Below, one piece after another: positions 1 to 7,868 of a DNA stretch of 64,000 nt (position 1 is its first letter; every line of letters starts with the position of its first letter). The stretch comes from Formosa sp. Hel1_31_208 (GTDB taxonomy: Bacteria; Bacteroidota; Bacteroidia; Flavobacteriales; Flavobacteriaceae). Position numbers and translations under genes: made by a program. Where the stretch lies: positions 3,017,001 to 3,081,000 of the forward strand of contig NZ_LT629733.1 in NCBI RefSeq assembly GCF_900104785.1, given 5' to 3'. Under the pieces are notes generated by a model that did no database searches, was not told where the DNA came from, and saw nothing but the letters and a program-made list of their open reading frames with translations.

Positions 1-190
1 CAATAATGTCAACTTGAAGTGTCTTCAAATCTCTTTTGGTTTGGTTACATACCTCATAAATAAATTACTTCTATTTGGTATTGGTTCACTCTAAAGACGA
101 AACAAAAAAGTGATTGTTGCAAAAATGAGTTCTTTTTTTATTTTAAAAATAAAATTTTGATTCTCAGCGTTATTAGTTTAGCATTTCAAT

Positions 191-198
191 TATCTTTG
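191..198 (+). promoter_or_regulatory. -7 element (TAnnTTTG) before the DUF2911 gene
   Basis: TATCTTTG matches the Bacteroidota housekeeping -7 consensus TAnnTTTG and lies 32 nt before the ATG. No TTTG is seen at the expected -33 spacing, so this is a partial match. Confidence 0.45.
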
Positions 199-230
199 AT
201 ATCGAAAAATTACAATCCTTCTATATTGCT

Positions 231-797
231 ATGAATACGTTTTTTAAACGCTTACTTGTTACACTATCTATCCTTGCTATAGGACTTTTTATCTATTCAT
301 ATTTTGTTGAAAATATTTTTTCTTCACGGCTCAGTCCTAAAGATACAGTAGAATTTAAAGTCAACGATCTTAAACTAGAAGTATTCTACAACCGACCGTC
401 AAAAAAAGGACGTGATGTTTTTGGCGCTTTAGTTCCTTATAATAAGGTTTGGCGTACAGGTGCAAATGAAGCTACCACCTTTGAAACTAATAAAAATTTA
501 ATGATCAAAGGCATTTATGTGCCCAAAGCAAAGTATACGCTTTGGACCGTTCCAAATGACTCGACTTGGAAGGTGATACTCAATACCAAACAGTATGCTT
601 GGGGAGTTGATGAAGAAATGCAGCCCATGTGGGATCCTAATTATGATTTACTTGAAATTGAGGTTCCAGTAGAACATTTAGATGACGTAGTTGAACAATT
701 TACCATTGCATTTGATAATTCAACAGACCGACTAAAACTCACGATGGCTTGGGATAAAACAAAAATAGCAGTACCTTTAGATGTCGTAAAGGACTAA
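231..797 (+). CDS. DUF2911 domain-containing membrane-anchored protein
   Basis: A 188-aa protein with one N-terminal hydrophobic segment (about residues 8-26), either an uncleaved signal or an anchor, followed by a DUF2911 domain. The family hallmark is seen around residues 60-82, where GRDVFGALVPY is followed closely by WRTGANEAT. DUF2911 proteins are common in Bacteroidota and lack an assigned reaction, so only envelope location can be inferred. The gene stops 13 nt before the MeaB start, which suggests co-transcription with it and with the glycosyltransferase downstream. The family call is firm and the function is unknown. Confidence 0.85.
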   Translation: MNTFFKRLLVTLSILAIGLFIYSYFVENIFSSRLSPKDTVEFKVNDLKLEVFYNRPSKKGRDVFGALVPYNKVWRTGANEATTFETNKNLMIKGIYVPKAKYTLWTVPNDSTWKVILNTKQYAWGVDEEMQPMWDPNYDLLEIEVPVEHLDDVVEQFTIAFDNSTDRLKLTMAWDKTKIAVPLDVVKD

Positions 798-810
798 AAC
801 AATAAGGGGT

Positions 811-1887
811 TTGTCAAAGCAATCTAAATCTTCTGCACTACACGAAAAAGATGGTGTTTCGCAATCGGATATCACCAACAAAGATTCTATAAGTTCTATT
901 CAGAAAAAACGCCGTCAGCAGCCCACAACGGAAGCCTTAGTTTCTGAAATTTTAAACGGCAATATTACCGCATTAAGTCGCGCCATTACATTAGTTGAAA
1001 GTGCGAATCCAAAACATCTTGAAAAGGCTAACGGTATTATCAAATTATGCTTACCGCATGCTAATCAATCTATTCGGATTGGAATTACAGGCGTTCCTGG
1101 TGTTGGAAAAAGCACCTTTATTGAAGCCTTCGGATTACATCTTACCAACGCTGGCAAAAAAGTGGCAGTACTTGCTATAGACCCGAGCAGCAGTCTTAGT
1201 AAAGGCAGTATATTAGGAGACAAAACCCGAATGGAAGATTTGGTAAAAAACGACAATGCGTTTATTAGACCCTCTGCTTCTGGCACCTCTTTAGGTGGTG
1301 TTGCCCGTAAAACTCGTGAAACTATTATTTTATGCGAAGCTGCTGGATATGACACTATTATTATTGAAACCGTTGGTGTTGGCCAAAGTGAAACCGCCGT
1401 ACACAGTATGGTAGATTTCTTTTTACTACTAAAAATTGCTGGTGCTGGAGATGAATTACAAGGTATTAAACGCGGTATCATTGAAATGGCCGATGCAATA
1501 GCCATTAATAAAGCGGATGGCGAGAATCTCAAAGCCGCTAAACTAGCTAAAGTGGAATTTAATAGGGCCTTGCATTTATATCCACAAAAAGATTCAGAAT
1601 GGCAACCCAAAGTTACGCTTTGCAGCGCTTTAAAACGTGAAGGTATTTCAGATCTGTGGGCTTTAATTTCAGACTATATCGAACATACTAAAGCAAATAA
1701 CTACTTTGAAAACAATAGGACCAATCAAAATAAATTCTGGCTACTTCAAACCATTGAAGAAAGACTGAAATCTGATTTTTTTAATCAACCTAACATTAAG
1801 CAAGCCTTAAAATCTCAATTACAACTCATTGAAGACGGAAAAACGACTCCTTTTGTTGCTGCGGAATATTTATTGAATCTTAAATAG
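811..1887 (+). CDS. meaB: methylmalonyl-CoA mutase-associated GTPase MeaB (ArgK family)
   Basis: A cytoplasmic G3E-type P-loop GTPase. In the known family it protects or reloads adenosylcobalamin on methylmalonyl-CoA mutase. A Walker A GVPGVGKST is at about residues 94-102, a switch motif ETVGVGQSE at about 186-194 and the guanine-specificity NKAD at about 233-236. The length of 358 aa includes a weakly conserved polar N-terminal extension of about 35 residues. The start codon is TTG. No in-frame ATG exists before the GTPase core, so TTG or a later non-ATG start must be used. No mutase subunit genes lie in this window, so the partner must be encoded elsewhere. Confidence 0.92.
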   Translation: MSKQSKSSALHEKDGVSQSDITNKDSISSIQKKRRQQPTTEALVSEILNGNITALSRAITLVESANPKHLEKANGIIKLCLPHANQSIRIGITGVPGVGKSTFIEAFGLHLTNAGKKVAVLAIDPSSSLSKGSILGDKTRMEDLVKNDNAFIRPSASGTSLGGVARKTRETIILCEAAGYDTIIIETVGVGQSETAVHSMVDFFLLLKIAGAGDELQGIKRGIIEMADAIAINKADGENLKAAKLAKVEFNRALHLYPQKDSEWQPKVTLCSALKREGISDLWALISDYIEHTKANNYFENNRTNQNKFWLLQTIEERLKSDFFNQPNIKQALKSQLQLIEDGKTTPFVAAEYLLNLK

Positions 1888-1904
1888 TGTTACATTATTG
1901 ATCA

Positions 1905-2621
1905 ATGGCTCACATACTCTCCATCATTATTCCTATTTACAATGAAGAAGATAATATTATGCGCTTGGAAGATGCGTTATTGAAATATATCGACATTGCA
2001 TTAATACCAATAAAAGTCCTTTTCGTAAATGATGGATCCACGGACAGCAGTCAGAAACTTATTGACACTATTTGCAAACGCCATTCAAGTTTTAATTATC
2101 TCCTGTTCACTGAAAACTTCGGATTGAGTGCAGCAATTAAAGCTGGATTTGATTATGTTGATACTGATTTAGTGGGTTATATGGACGCTGATTTACAAAC
2201 GAGCCCTAACGATTTTAACCTACTCATAGAACATATAGACAACTACGATTTAGTGACAGGCGTACGTATCAATAGAAAAGATGGATTAAGCAAACTCATC
2301 TCCTCGAAAATAGCAAATAGTTTCAGGCGTTTATTTACGCGTGATGGGATGGATGATACTGGTTGTCCGTTAAAACTTTTAAAAACAACTTACGCCAAAC
2401 GCATTCCGATGTTTAAAGGCTTACACCGGTTTTTGCCTGCAATGATTCTTTTACAGGAAGGCACCATAAAACAAGTACCTGTTCAACATTTTCCAAGAGT
2501 GGCTGGTAAAAGTAAATTTGGGTTTTGGAATCGTTCTATTGGACCTTTTCTAGATTGTTTTGTTTACGCTTGGATGAAGAAGAAGTATATTAATTATATC
2601 GTTTCTAAGACCGATATATGA
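1905..2621 (+). CDS. family 2 glycosyltransferase, DPM1/polyprenyl-phosphate type
   Basis: A 238-aa GT-A fold enzyme. The N-terminus has the nucleotide-sugar motif IPIYNEEDN and FVNDGSTDSS, and a DAD metal-binding motif (MDADLQTS) is near residue 95. The short length and absence of C-terminal membrane helices resemble dolichyl/undecaprenyl-phosphate sugar synthases, which load a sugar on a polyprenyl carrier at the inner membrane face. The stop codon overlaps the next gene by ATGA, so the two are translationally coupled. The neighbouring LAB_N membrane protein fits lipid-linked sugar modification. The sugar and acceptor cannot be told from the sequence. Confidence 0.85.
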   Translation: MAHILSIIIPIYNEEDNIMRLEDALLKYIDIALIPIKVLFVNDGSTDSSQKLIDTICKRHSSFNYLLFTENFGLSAAIKAGFDYVDTDLVGYMDADLQTSPNDFNLLIEHIDNYDLVTGVRINRKDGLSKLISSKIANSFRRLFTRDGMDDTGCPLKLLKTTYAKRIPMFKGLHRFLPAMILLQEGTIKQVPVQHFPRVAGKSKFGFWNRSIGPFLDCFVYAWMKKKYINYIVSKTDI

Positions 2622-3256
2622 ATTGCTGGATCATTTATAGTATTGGATTTTTGGCACAGCTCTTATTCTCTTCAAGGCTGATAATTCAGTGGATCATCTC
2701 CGAAAAACAGCGACGTGTTATTACTCCAACTTTGTTTTGGTCCCTGAGTCTTATTGCTTCAATTTTATTATTTATATATGGCTACTTACGCAATGACTTT
2801 GCCATCATGTTCGGACAATTTTTAACCTATTATATTTACATCAGAAACTTGCAATTACAAAGAAAATGGCAACAACTTTCAAAACCCATTCGCTGGTTTA
2901 TAATAGTTTTTCCGTTGGTATTGAGTTGTTATTACAGCATCACCTATAACATTGATTTCGATCAATTTTTTAATACTCATGATATTCCATTTTGGCTGTT
3001 AACTTTAGGAATTATATCACAACTCATCTTTACATTTCGGTTTGTGTATCAATGGCTGTATTCAGAACGGCAAAAAATATCCGTATTGCCTTATGGATTT
3101 TGGTTCATAAGTCTCATTGGCGCTTTACTAATTCTCATTTATGCCTTATTTAGATTAGACTGGGTACTTCTTATCGGACATACTTTTGGAACACTAATCT
3201 ATTTGAGAAACATTTACCTTTTAAAACAACAGGATTTAAAAAATAAGACGGACTAA
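2618..3256 (+). CDS. tandem LAB_N (lipid-A-disaccharide synthase N-terminal) membrane protein
   Basis: A 212-aa integral membrane protein built from two copies of the LAB_N domain. The first is at about residues 3-75 (RLIIQWIISEKQR, then FWSLSLIASILLFIYGY) and the second at about 118-205 (RFVYQWLYSERQK, then FWFISLIGALLILIYAL). Each copy carries an arginine/glutamine helix, a serine-rich helix and a Y-I-R-N motif near its end. LAB_N proteins often sit beside polyprenyl glycosyltransferases and may act as small flippase-like partners; that role is inferred from family context. The start overlaps the upstream stop by four bases. The 3' end overlaps the convergent PAP2 gene by four bases. Confidence 0.85.
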   Translation: MNCWIIYSIGFLAQLLFSSRLIIQWIISEKQRRVITPTLFWSLSLIASILLFIYGYLRNDFAIMFGQFLTYYIYIRNLQLQRKWQQLSKPIRWFIIVFPLVLSCYYSITYNIDFDQFFNTHDIPFWLLTLGIISQLIFTFRFVYQWLYSERQKISVLPYGFWFISLIGALLILIYALFRLDWVLLIGHTFGTLIYLRNIYLLKQQDLKNKTD

Positions 3257-3828
3257 CTAACTCTAAAACGATTTTGCAGGTAGCTATTTAATTTATAAAA
3301 AAGCAAACCAGATAGCGCTCCAAAGACCATTCCGCTTAAGACATCCAAAGGATAATGAACGCCAATATAAATTCTACTATAACCCATTGCCATTGCCCAA
3401 ATGATCATAACAAACGGCAAGAATTTATATTTAGATCTGAGCATCAAACTTGTAAACACTGCAACCGACATAGAATTTGAAGCGTGTCCAGAAAAATAAC
3501 CATATCTGCCACCACAGTACTCTTTAACTAGTCTAAACATCCCATCTATATCTTCATTGTGACACGGACGTAAACGCATCACTAATACTTTTTTAAAAAC
3601 GTTGGTTATTTGATCTGTGAATGTAATCATCAAGGCAACCACCAAAAGGGTAAAAATGAAAGTTTTAGTATTTAAGCGCTTATACATGAGATAAGCCAAC
3701 ACCGCATAAAATGGGATCCAATTAAATTTGGTTGTATAGAACATCCAAAAGCCATCCCACGTCTCTGAACCCAGATTGTTTAGGTATAAAAAAAGATCGG
3801 TATCGATTTGTATGAGTTGGTCTAACAT
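3253..3828 (-). CDS. PAP2 family phosphatase (membrane)
   Basis: A 191-aa multi-pass membrane phosphatase. All three PAP2 signature blocks are visible: K-x6-RP (KVLVMRLRP), a second block with FSGHAS in place of the usual PSGH, and SR-x5-H-x3-D (SRIYIGVHYPLD). Family members dephosphorylate phosphatidic acid, phosphatidylglycerol phosphate or undecaprenyl pyrophosphate on the outer face of the inner membrane; which one applies here is not readable. The start overlaps the stop of the 75-aa gene upstream by one base (TAATG), which indicates coupled translation. Confidence 0.88.
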   Translation of the reverse strand: MLDQLIQIDTDLFLYLNNLGSETWDGFWMFYTTKFNWIPFYAVLAYLMYKRLNTKTFIFTLLVVALMITFTDQITNVFKKVLVMRLRPCHNEDIDGMFRLVKEYCGGRYGYFSGHASNSMSVAVFTSLMLRSKYKFLPFVMIIWAMAMGYSRIYIGVHYPLDVLSGMVFGALSGLLFYKLNSYLQNRFRVS

Positions 3829-4055
3829 TAATCGTCGTATCTGGAAACTTCTCTATCGTAAAAATTGGTTGCATCCTGAATCAAATTTTCAGTTTCAGTT
3901 TCCAATTCTTTTTGATCGTGTTCATCAAACTCCTCAAGCCATTCTACATCATCATCTTCAAGATTAATAATAAATCTAGGGAATTCTGTATGAATCACAT
4001 AAATAGCATTTGGATAATCTGTATTGTCGCCGAGTATAAATTTTGGTAGTTCCAT
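3828..4055 (-). CDS. conserved acidic small protein, function unknown
   Basis: A 75-aa, strongly acidic soluble protein (runs such as EDDDVEWLEEFDEHDQ) with no signal peptide, cysteine pair or recognisable domain. It is coupled to the PAP2 gene through a TAATG overlap and starts 8 nt after the MATE gene stop, so the three genes likely form one transcript. The coupling and coding-like composition support a real gene. I do not recognise the family beyond an impression that similar short acidic proteins occur in flavobacteria. Confidence 0.7.
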   Translation of the reverse strand: MELPKFILGDNTDYPNAIYVIHTEFPRFIINLEDDDVEWLEEFDEHDQKELETETENLIQDATNFYDREVSRYDD

Positions 4056-4063
4056 ATTAGTCT

Positions 4064-5446
4064 TTACGCATTAGTATTTGACAAAATTAACTTTTTCGTG
4101 AGATAATTAAATCTAATGAACAATAATATTGCTGCTGTCGTTAATCCGGCCAGTAATCCTAGCCATATTCCGAAACTTCCATAGGCTTCCTCTTTTCCGA
4201 GGAAAAAGCATATCGGAAATCCTACTACCCAATAAGAAATAAAAGTAATAATTGTAGGGATTTTAACATCTTGTAACCCTCTAAGCGCGCCCAGCACTAC
4301 AACTTGTATGCTATCACTTATTTGAAAGATAGCTGCCGCGAGCATTAATTGAGCGGCAATTGCTACCACTTCCATATTATCACTTAGATTAGTGCTATCG
4401 TCAAAATCGACATATATTTTTGGTAAATCATCATGAAAGAAAAAGAAAATGGCTCCGAAGCATATGCCCAATAAAGTCGCTAACAGAAATATAGAAAACG
4501 CAATGCGTCGCAATTCGAAATATTGATGCAAGCCTTTTTGATTTCCAACGCGAATCATAGACGCCACACTCAGTCCCATGGCAACCATGAAGGTCATGGA
4601 GGATAAATTAAGTGCTATTTGATTCGCAGCTTGTGGATTTTTTCCTAATAATCCGCTTAACCATATGGCAGCAGTAAAAATCGCTACCTCAAAAAACATT
4701 TGCATGGCGCTTGGTGCCCCTAGATTAATAAGCTTTCTTATCATCAATTTATCCAAAACAAAAATCTTAATATGCGTGACGTAGTTTTTAGACTTTTCTT
4801 TTTTGGTGAGTAGCCACCATAAATGAGCAACCATAATCAATCTTGCTATGACGGTACCATAAGCAGCACCCACAATACCTAACTGAGGGCATCCAAATTT
4901 TCCAAAAATAAGTGCATAATTTAATATCACATTGACAACATTTGCAAGAATCGTAGCATACATTGGATATCTGGTCATTGATAAGCCGTCACTAAACTGT
5001 TTGAACGCCTGAAAAACGATTAAAGGAATTAGTGAAAACGCTACAAGATTTAAGTAAGGTAAAGCCAGTTCAACAACTTCTACTGGTTGCTTCATAAAAT
5101 ACAACAAAGGTTTCGCTACAAAAACCGACAAGAATAACATCACCCCCAACACCGTACACAAGAATAAACCATGCTTAAAAGATGATTTACCCTCATTGAA
5201 ATTATTTGCCGCATCGGCTTCGGCTACTAATGGTGTTATTGCTGTAGAGAATCCAATACCAATAGACATCGCAATAAACATGAAGCTATTACCTAAAGAT
5301 ACTGCTGCCAGTTCTGCCGTACCCAACTGCCCCACCATTATATTATCAACAAAGCTCACAAAAGTATGACCTAACATTCCTAAAATTACAGGAGCTGCAA
5401 GCCGAAGGTTATAGTTAAATTCTTTAGTGTATTGAGATAAAATCAA
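4064..5446 (-). CDS. MATE family efflux transporter
   Basis: A 460-aa inner-membrane antiporter with about 12 predicted helices in two homologous halves. Typical MATE features are the N-terminal PVILGMLGHTFVSFVDNIMVGQLG stretch (positions 18-41) and NVVNVILNYALIFG in the first half. Members extrude cationic drugs or metabolites using Na+ or H+ gradients. The reading frame begins with TTG; the only upstream ATG is followed at once by a stop, so TTG is the best start. A TAACTTTG -7 element lies 20 nt before it. The next genes follow within 8 nt and by overlap. Confidence 0.9.
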   Translation of the reverse strand: MILSQYTKEFNYNLRLAAPVILGMLGHTFVSFVDNIMVGQLGTAELAAVSLGNSFMFIAMSIGIGFSTAITPLVAEADAANNFNEGKSSFKHGLFLCTVLGVMLFLSVFVAKPLLYFMKQPVEVVELALPYLNLVAFSLIPLIVFQAFKQFSDGLSMTRYPMYATILANVVNVILNYALIFGKFGCPQLGIVGAAYGTVIARLIMVAHLWWLLTKKEKSKNYVTHIKIFVLDKLMIRKLINLGAPSAMQMFFEVAIFTAAIWLSGLLGKNPQAANQIALNLSSMTFMVAMGLSVASMIRVGNQKGLHQYFELRRIAFSIFLLATLLGICFGAIFFFFHDDLPKIYVDFDDSTNLSDNMEVVAIAAQLMLAAAIFQISDSIQVVVLGALRGLQDVKIPTIITFISYWVVGFPICFFLGKEEAYGSFGIWLGLLAGLTTAAILLFIRFNYLTKKLILSNTNA

Positions 5447-5466
5447 CTGGTTTCTTTTAAAGTTGG

Positions 5467-5474
5467 CAAAGTTA
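5467..5474 (-). promoter_or_regulatory. -7 element (TAACTTTG) for the MATE gene
   Basis: On the minus strand the site reads TAACTTTG, a full match to TAnnTTTG, 20 nt before the TTG start. It supports that unusual start, since an upstream start would place the promoter inside the gene. No -33 TTTG is seen. Confidence 0.5.
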
Positions 5475-5772
5475 AGCCATTTGAATTAGCTAGCATTATA
5501 GGGCTTGACAATTCCTGCTAACATAAGAATCAAATCATTGATTATGATAAAGATATAAACTAAAATTGTTAATAAATTGAACTAAAAAGGTATGAGAGAG
5601 AGCGACTAAACGCTTATTTTTGATTCAGATTAGATACCTTATTTTAGTAGGTTAGGTATTTGGAAAAGAAACTTTTTTAGCTATTATTTTAGAGGGATTT
5701 AAAAATTTTGGTGTTAAAAAACGTTTCAAGCAAAAAGAGGCTTTGGTCTCTTTTTGTTATTTATTGACATGA
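5475..5772. other. intergenic region between the ATP-grasp gene and the MATE promoter
   Basis: About 300 bp of A/T-rich sequence. Apart from the hairpin at 5731-5756 I see no open reading frame with coding character, no tRNA-like fold and no repeat. Confidence 0.5.
5731..5756 (-). terminator. terminator hairpin after the ATP-grasp gene
   Basis: A perfect 9-bp stem (CAAAAAGAG / CTCTTTTTG) with an 8-nt loop, 17 nt beyond the stop codon. The U-rich tract forms the 3' arm in either direction. Position fits termination of the minus-strand gene. Confidence 0.65.
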
Positions 5773-6873
5773 CTAAAATTTCCGTCCGAGCCATTCTCTA
5801 AATTTATAAAATGTTGGTAATGGGTCTTTTAAGAATGATTTCAATTCTGTATGGTTCATTAGAAATTTGTATTTAAACAAAAAGTGGGGACGTCGCAGAA
5901 TAGTTTTGATGACACCTTTTAATCGCATGTATTGAACGTGGTCAAATGCCTTACAGCCTATAGTTTGCTGCAGTGCTAATTGAATGGCTAAATCAGGAAA
6001 ATTCACACCTGCATTTAATGAACCTTCTATACTACCCCAAAACCGTGGATTTATTTCAATCAATTTATAGCTTGACGCCTGTTCATCATATCTTAAATCC
6101 AAATGCGCAACACCCGACCAATTGAGTTTAGCCATTACATCTCGTGCAATCTCTAACACCTCATCATTGTTTAGAAATTCAAAGCTTAGTTGCGGTGCAT
6201 AAGCATTGTTACCCTTTAAATTTCCTTTTTGTATGGTATGAGTTACGATGTCACCATTTAGGCAAATTACGCTACAATCTATATCATAACCTTTAATATA
6301 TTCTTGAATGAAATACGAATCCTTATGTCCTCGCAATTTTTTGCGTAACTGAGGTGCAGAATCTACCCTCTCTATGCCATCACCACCTTTTAAATCTAGC
6401 GGCTTTATTAGAATTGGAAAATTCATCTCGTTTAAATTGACCTTCGTACCATCAGGAGTTAAATAATAGCTCTTTGGATGCGGAATTTGGTTAAGTTCGC
6501 AAAACTCATGGAGACTTTTCTTATTGACACTAATGTCAAATTGGGTTAATCCTGGTAGAGGAATTACTTTTGCTTGCTGTGAAATATCATTTTGATGCTT
6601 GATGAAAAACGAAATTTCAGCTTCAGCAATAGGAAGGACTATTGAAATTGAATTCAATTCTATTTCCTTATTAATAATGTCCACCCAAGGTTCAGTTATT
6701 TGCCGAGGATAGTATTTATAATATGTAGTAAATTTAGAGTATTTAGTTGCCGTCCGTTTCTTGCGTGACAATACAAATATCTTATAGGTCTCAATCTGAG
6801 ACAAACAGTGAATTACAGATAGAGCCCAAGTACTGTTCCCATCTGGCACTAAAACATTGAGTTTTTCGCTCAT
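5773..6873 (-). CDS. ATP-grasp domain enzyme (carbamoyl-phosphate-synthase-like ligase)
   Basis: A 366-aa cytoplasmic protein with a Rossmann-like N-terminal domain (about 1-110) and an ATP-grasp fold. The fold shows FPILIKPLDLKGGDGI at about 152-167 (nucleotide-binding lysine and glycine loop), FIQEYIKGYDIDCS at about 188-201 and the metal/ATP motif LIEINPRFWGS at about 271-281. ATP-grasp enzymes join a carboxylate to an amine or thiol through an acyl phosphate; the substrate here is unknown. Similar stand-alone proteins often modify peptides or cell-surface sugars. The gene appears monocistronic or follows the FMN oxidoreductase-like gene 47 nt upstream. Confidence 0.85.
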   Translation of the reverse strand: MSEKLNVLVPDGNSTWALSVIHCLSQIETYKIFVLSRKKRTATKYSKFTTYYKYYPRQITEPWVDIINKEIELNSISIVLPIAEAEISFFIKHQNDISQQAKVIPLPGLTQFDISVNKKSLHEFCELNQIPHPKSYYLTPDGTKVNLNEMNFPILIKPLDLKGGDGIERVDSAPQLRKKLRGHKDSYFIQEYIKGYDIDCSVICLNGDIVTHTIQKGNLKGNNAYAPQLSFEFLNNDEVLEIARDVMAKLNWSGVAHLDLRYDEQASSYKLIEINPRFWGSIEGSLNAGVNFPDLAIQLALQQTIGCKAFDHVQYMRLKGVIKTILRRPHFLFKYKFLMNHTELKSFLKDPLPTFYKFREWLGRKF

Positions 6874-6891
6874 GTGTTTATGAAGCGTGTA

Positions 6892-6905
6892 TGATTAATA
6901 GCAGT
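6892..6905 (+). other. near-copy of the TGRTTAATAGCWGA intergenic motif
   Basis: TGATTAATAGCAGT matches 13 of 14 positions of a motif that elsewhere in the window lies just before intergenic terminators (13075, 49480, 56089). Here it sits in a 47-bp gap with no terminator behind it, so it may be chance. Confidence 0.25.
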
Positions 6906-6920
6906 TCAAATATAATATTT

Positions 6921-7868
6921 TTAAAATGTAATATTTTGAACGTACAATTTAGCATGATTAAACTCTGAAATCATATCATCAATGATTTGGGCAGCTGGTT
7001 TAATATCATGAATCAATCCAGCGATTTGACCAATTTCTAGTTCTCCATCGTCCAAGTCTCCTTCAAACATACCTCGTTTTGCTCGAGCGCGACCTAAAAG
7101 TATTTTTAAATCTTCTACTGATGGTCCTGTTTTATACAGTTCTTGGAGCTCATTAAAAAACTTGTTTTTAATCAATCGCACAGGTGCTAATTCCTTTAAT
7201 GTAAGCTGGGTATCTCCTTCCTTGGCATCCACTACGACTTGTTTAAAATCGATATGAGCCGAAGATTCTTCACTGGCAACAAAGCGACTTCCGACTTGCA
7301 CAGCATCTGCTCCTAAAATCATAACAGCTAACATGATTTGACCAGTGGCTATACCTCCAGCCGCAATTAATGGCACGTTTAGCTGTTCTCTCACCATAGG
7401 AATTAAGGTGAGCGTTGTTGTTTCTTCTCTTCCATTATGACCTCCAGCTTCAAAACCTTCTGCTACAACGGCATCAACACCTGCATCTTGTGCTTTTAAG
7501 GCAAACTTTACACTGCTCACTACATGCACTACTGTAATATCTCGTTCTTTGAGCCAGGCGGTCCAAGTTTTAGGATTACCAGCAGACGTGAATACAATTT
7601 TGACACCTTCGTCAACGATGATATTCATAATCTCTTCAATGTTGGGATATAACATTGGGACATTCACGCCAAAAGGCTTATCGGTTGCCTTTTTACATTT
7701 TTGAATGTGTTCACGTAACACCTCTGGATACATAGATCCAGCGCCAATTAAACCAAGAGCACCTGCATTACTGGCAGCAGAAGCTAATCTCCAACCACTA
7801 TTCCAAATCATTCCTGCTTGTATGATTGGATATTTTATATTGAAGAGTTCGGTAATTCTATTTGCCAT
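6921..7868 (-). CDS. NAD(P)H-dependent flavin oxidoreductase (nitronate monooxygenase / FabK-like)
   Basis: A 315-aa TIM-barrel FMN protein of the 2-nitropropane dioxygenase family. Family markers are the N-terminal PIIQAGM, GAGS at about 42-45, EAGGHNG at about 140-146 (FMN and catalytic histidine loop), AAGGIA at about 169-174 and GADAVQVGSRF at about 186-196. Relatives are either nitronate monooxygenases or FabK-type enoyl-ACP reductases, and sequence alone does not decide between them. The gene begins directly after the stop codon of the upstream subtilase gene with no spacer, so the two are probably co-transcribed, although one product is cytoplasmic and the other secreted. Confidence 0.88.
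   Translation of the reverse strand: MANRITELFNIKYPIIQAGMIWNSGWRLASAASNAGALGLIGAGSMYPEVLREHIQKCKKATDKPFGVNVPMLYPNIEEIMNIIVDEGVKIVFTSAGNPKTWTAWLKERDITVVHVVSSVKFALKAQDAGVDAVVAEGFEAGGHNGREETTTLTLIPMVREQLNVPLIAAGGIATGQIMLAVMILGADAVQVGSRFVASEESSAHIDFKQVVVDAKEGDTQLTLKELAPVRLIKNKFFNELQELYKTGPSVEDLKILLGRARAKRGMFEGDLDDGELEIGQIAGLIHDIKPAAQIIDDMISEFNHAKLYVQNITF

Noticed and set aside
1065..1610. 181-codon open frame on the minus strand inside meaB
   Set aside because: It is antisense to a clear GTPase gene, has no family character and an unlikely cysteine/serine/proline-rich composition; it is a shadow of the meaB codons.
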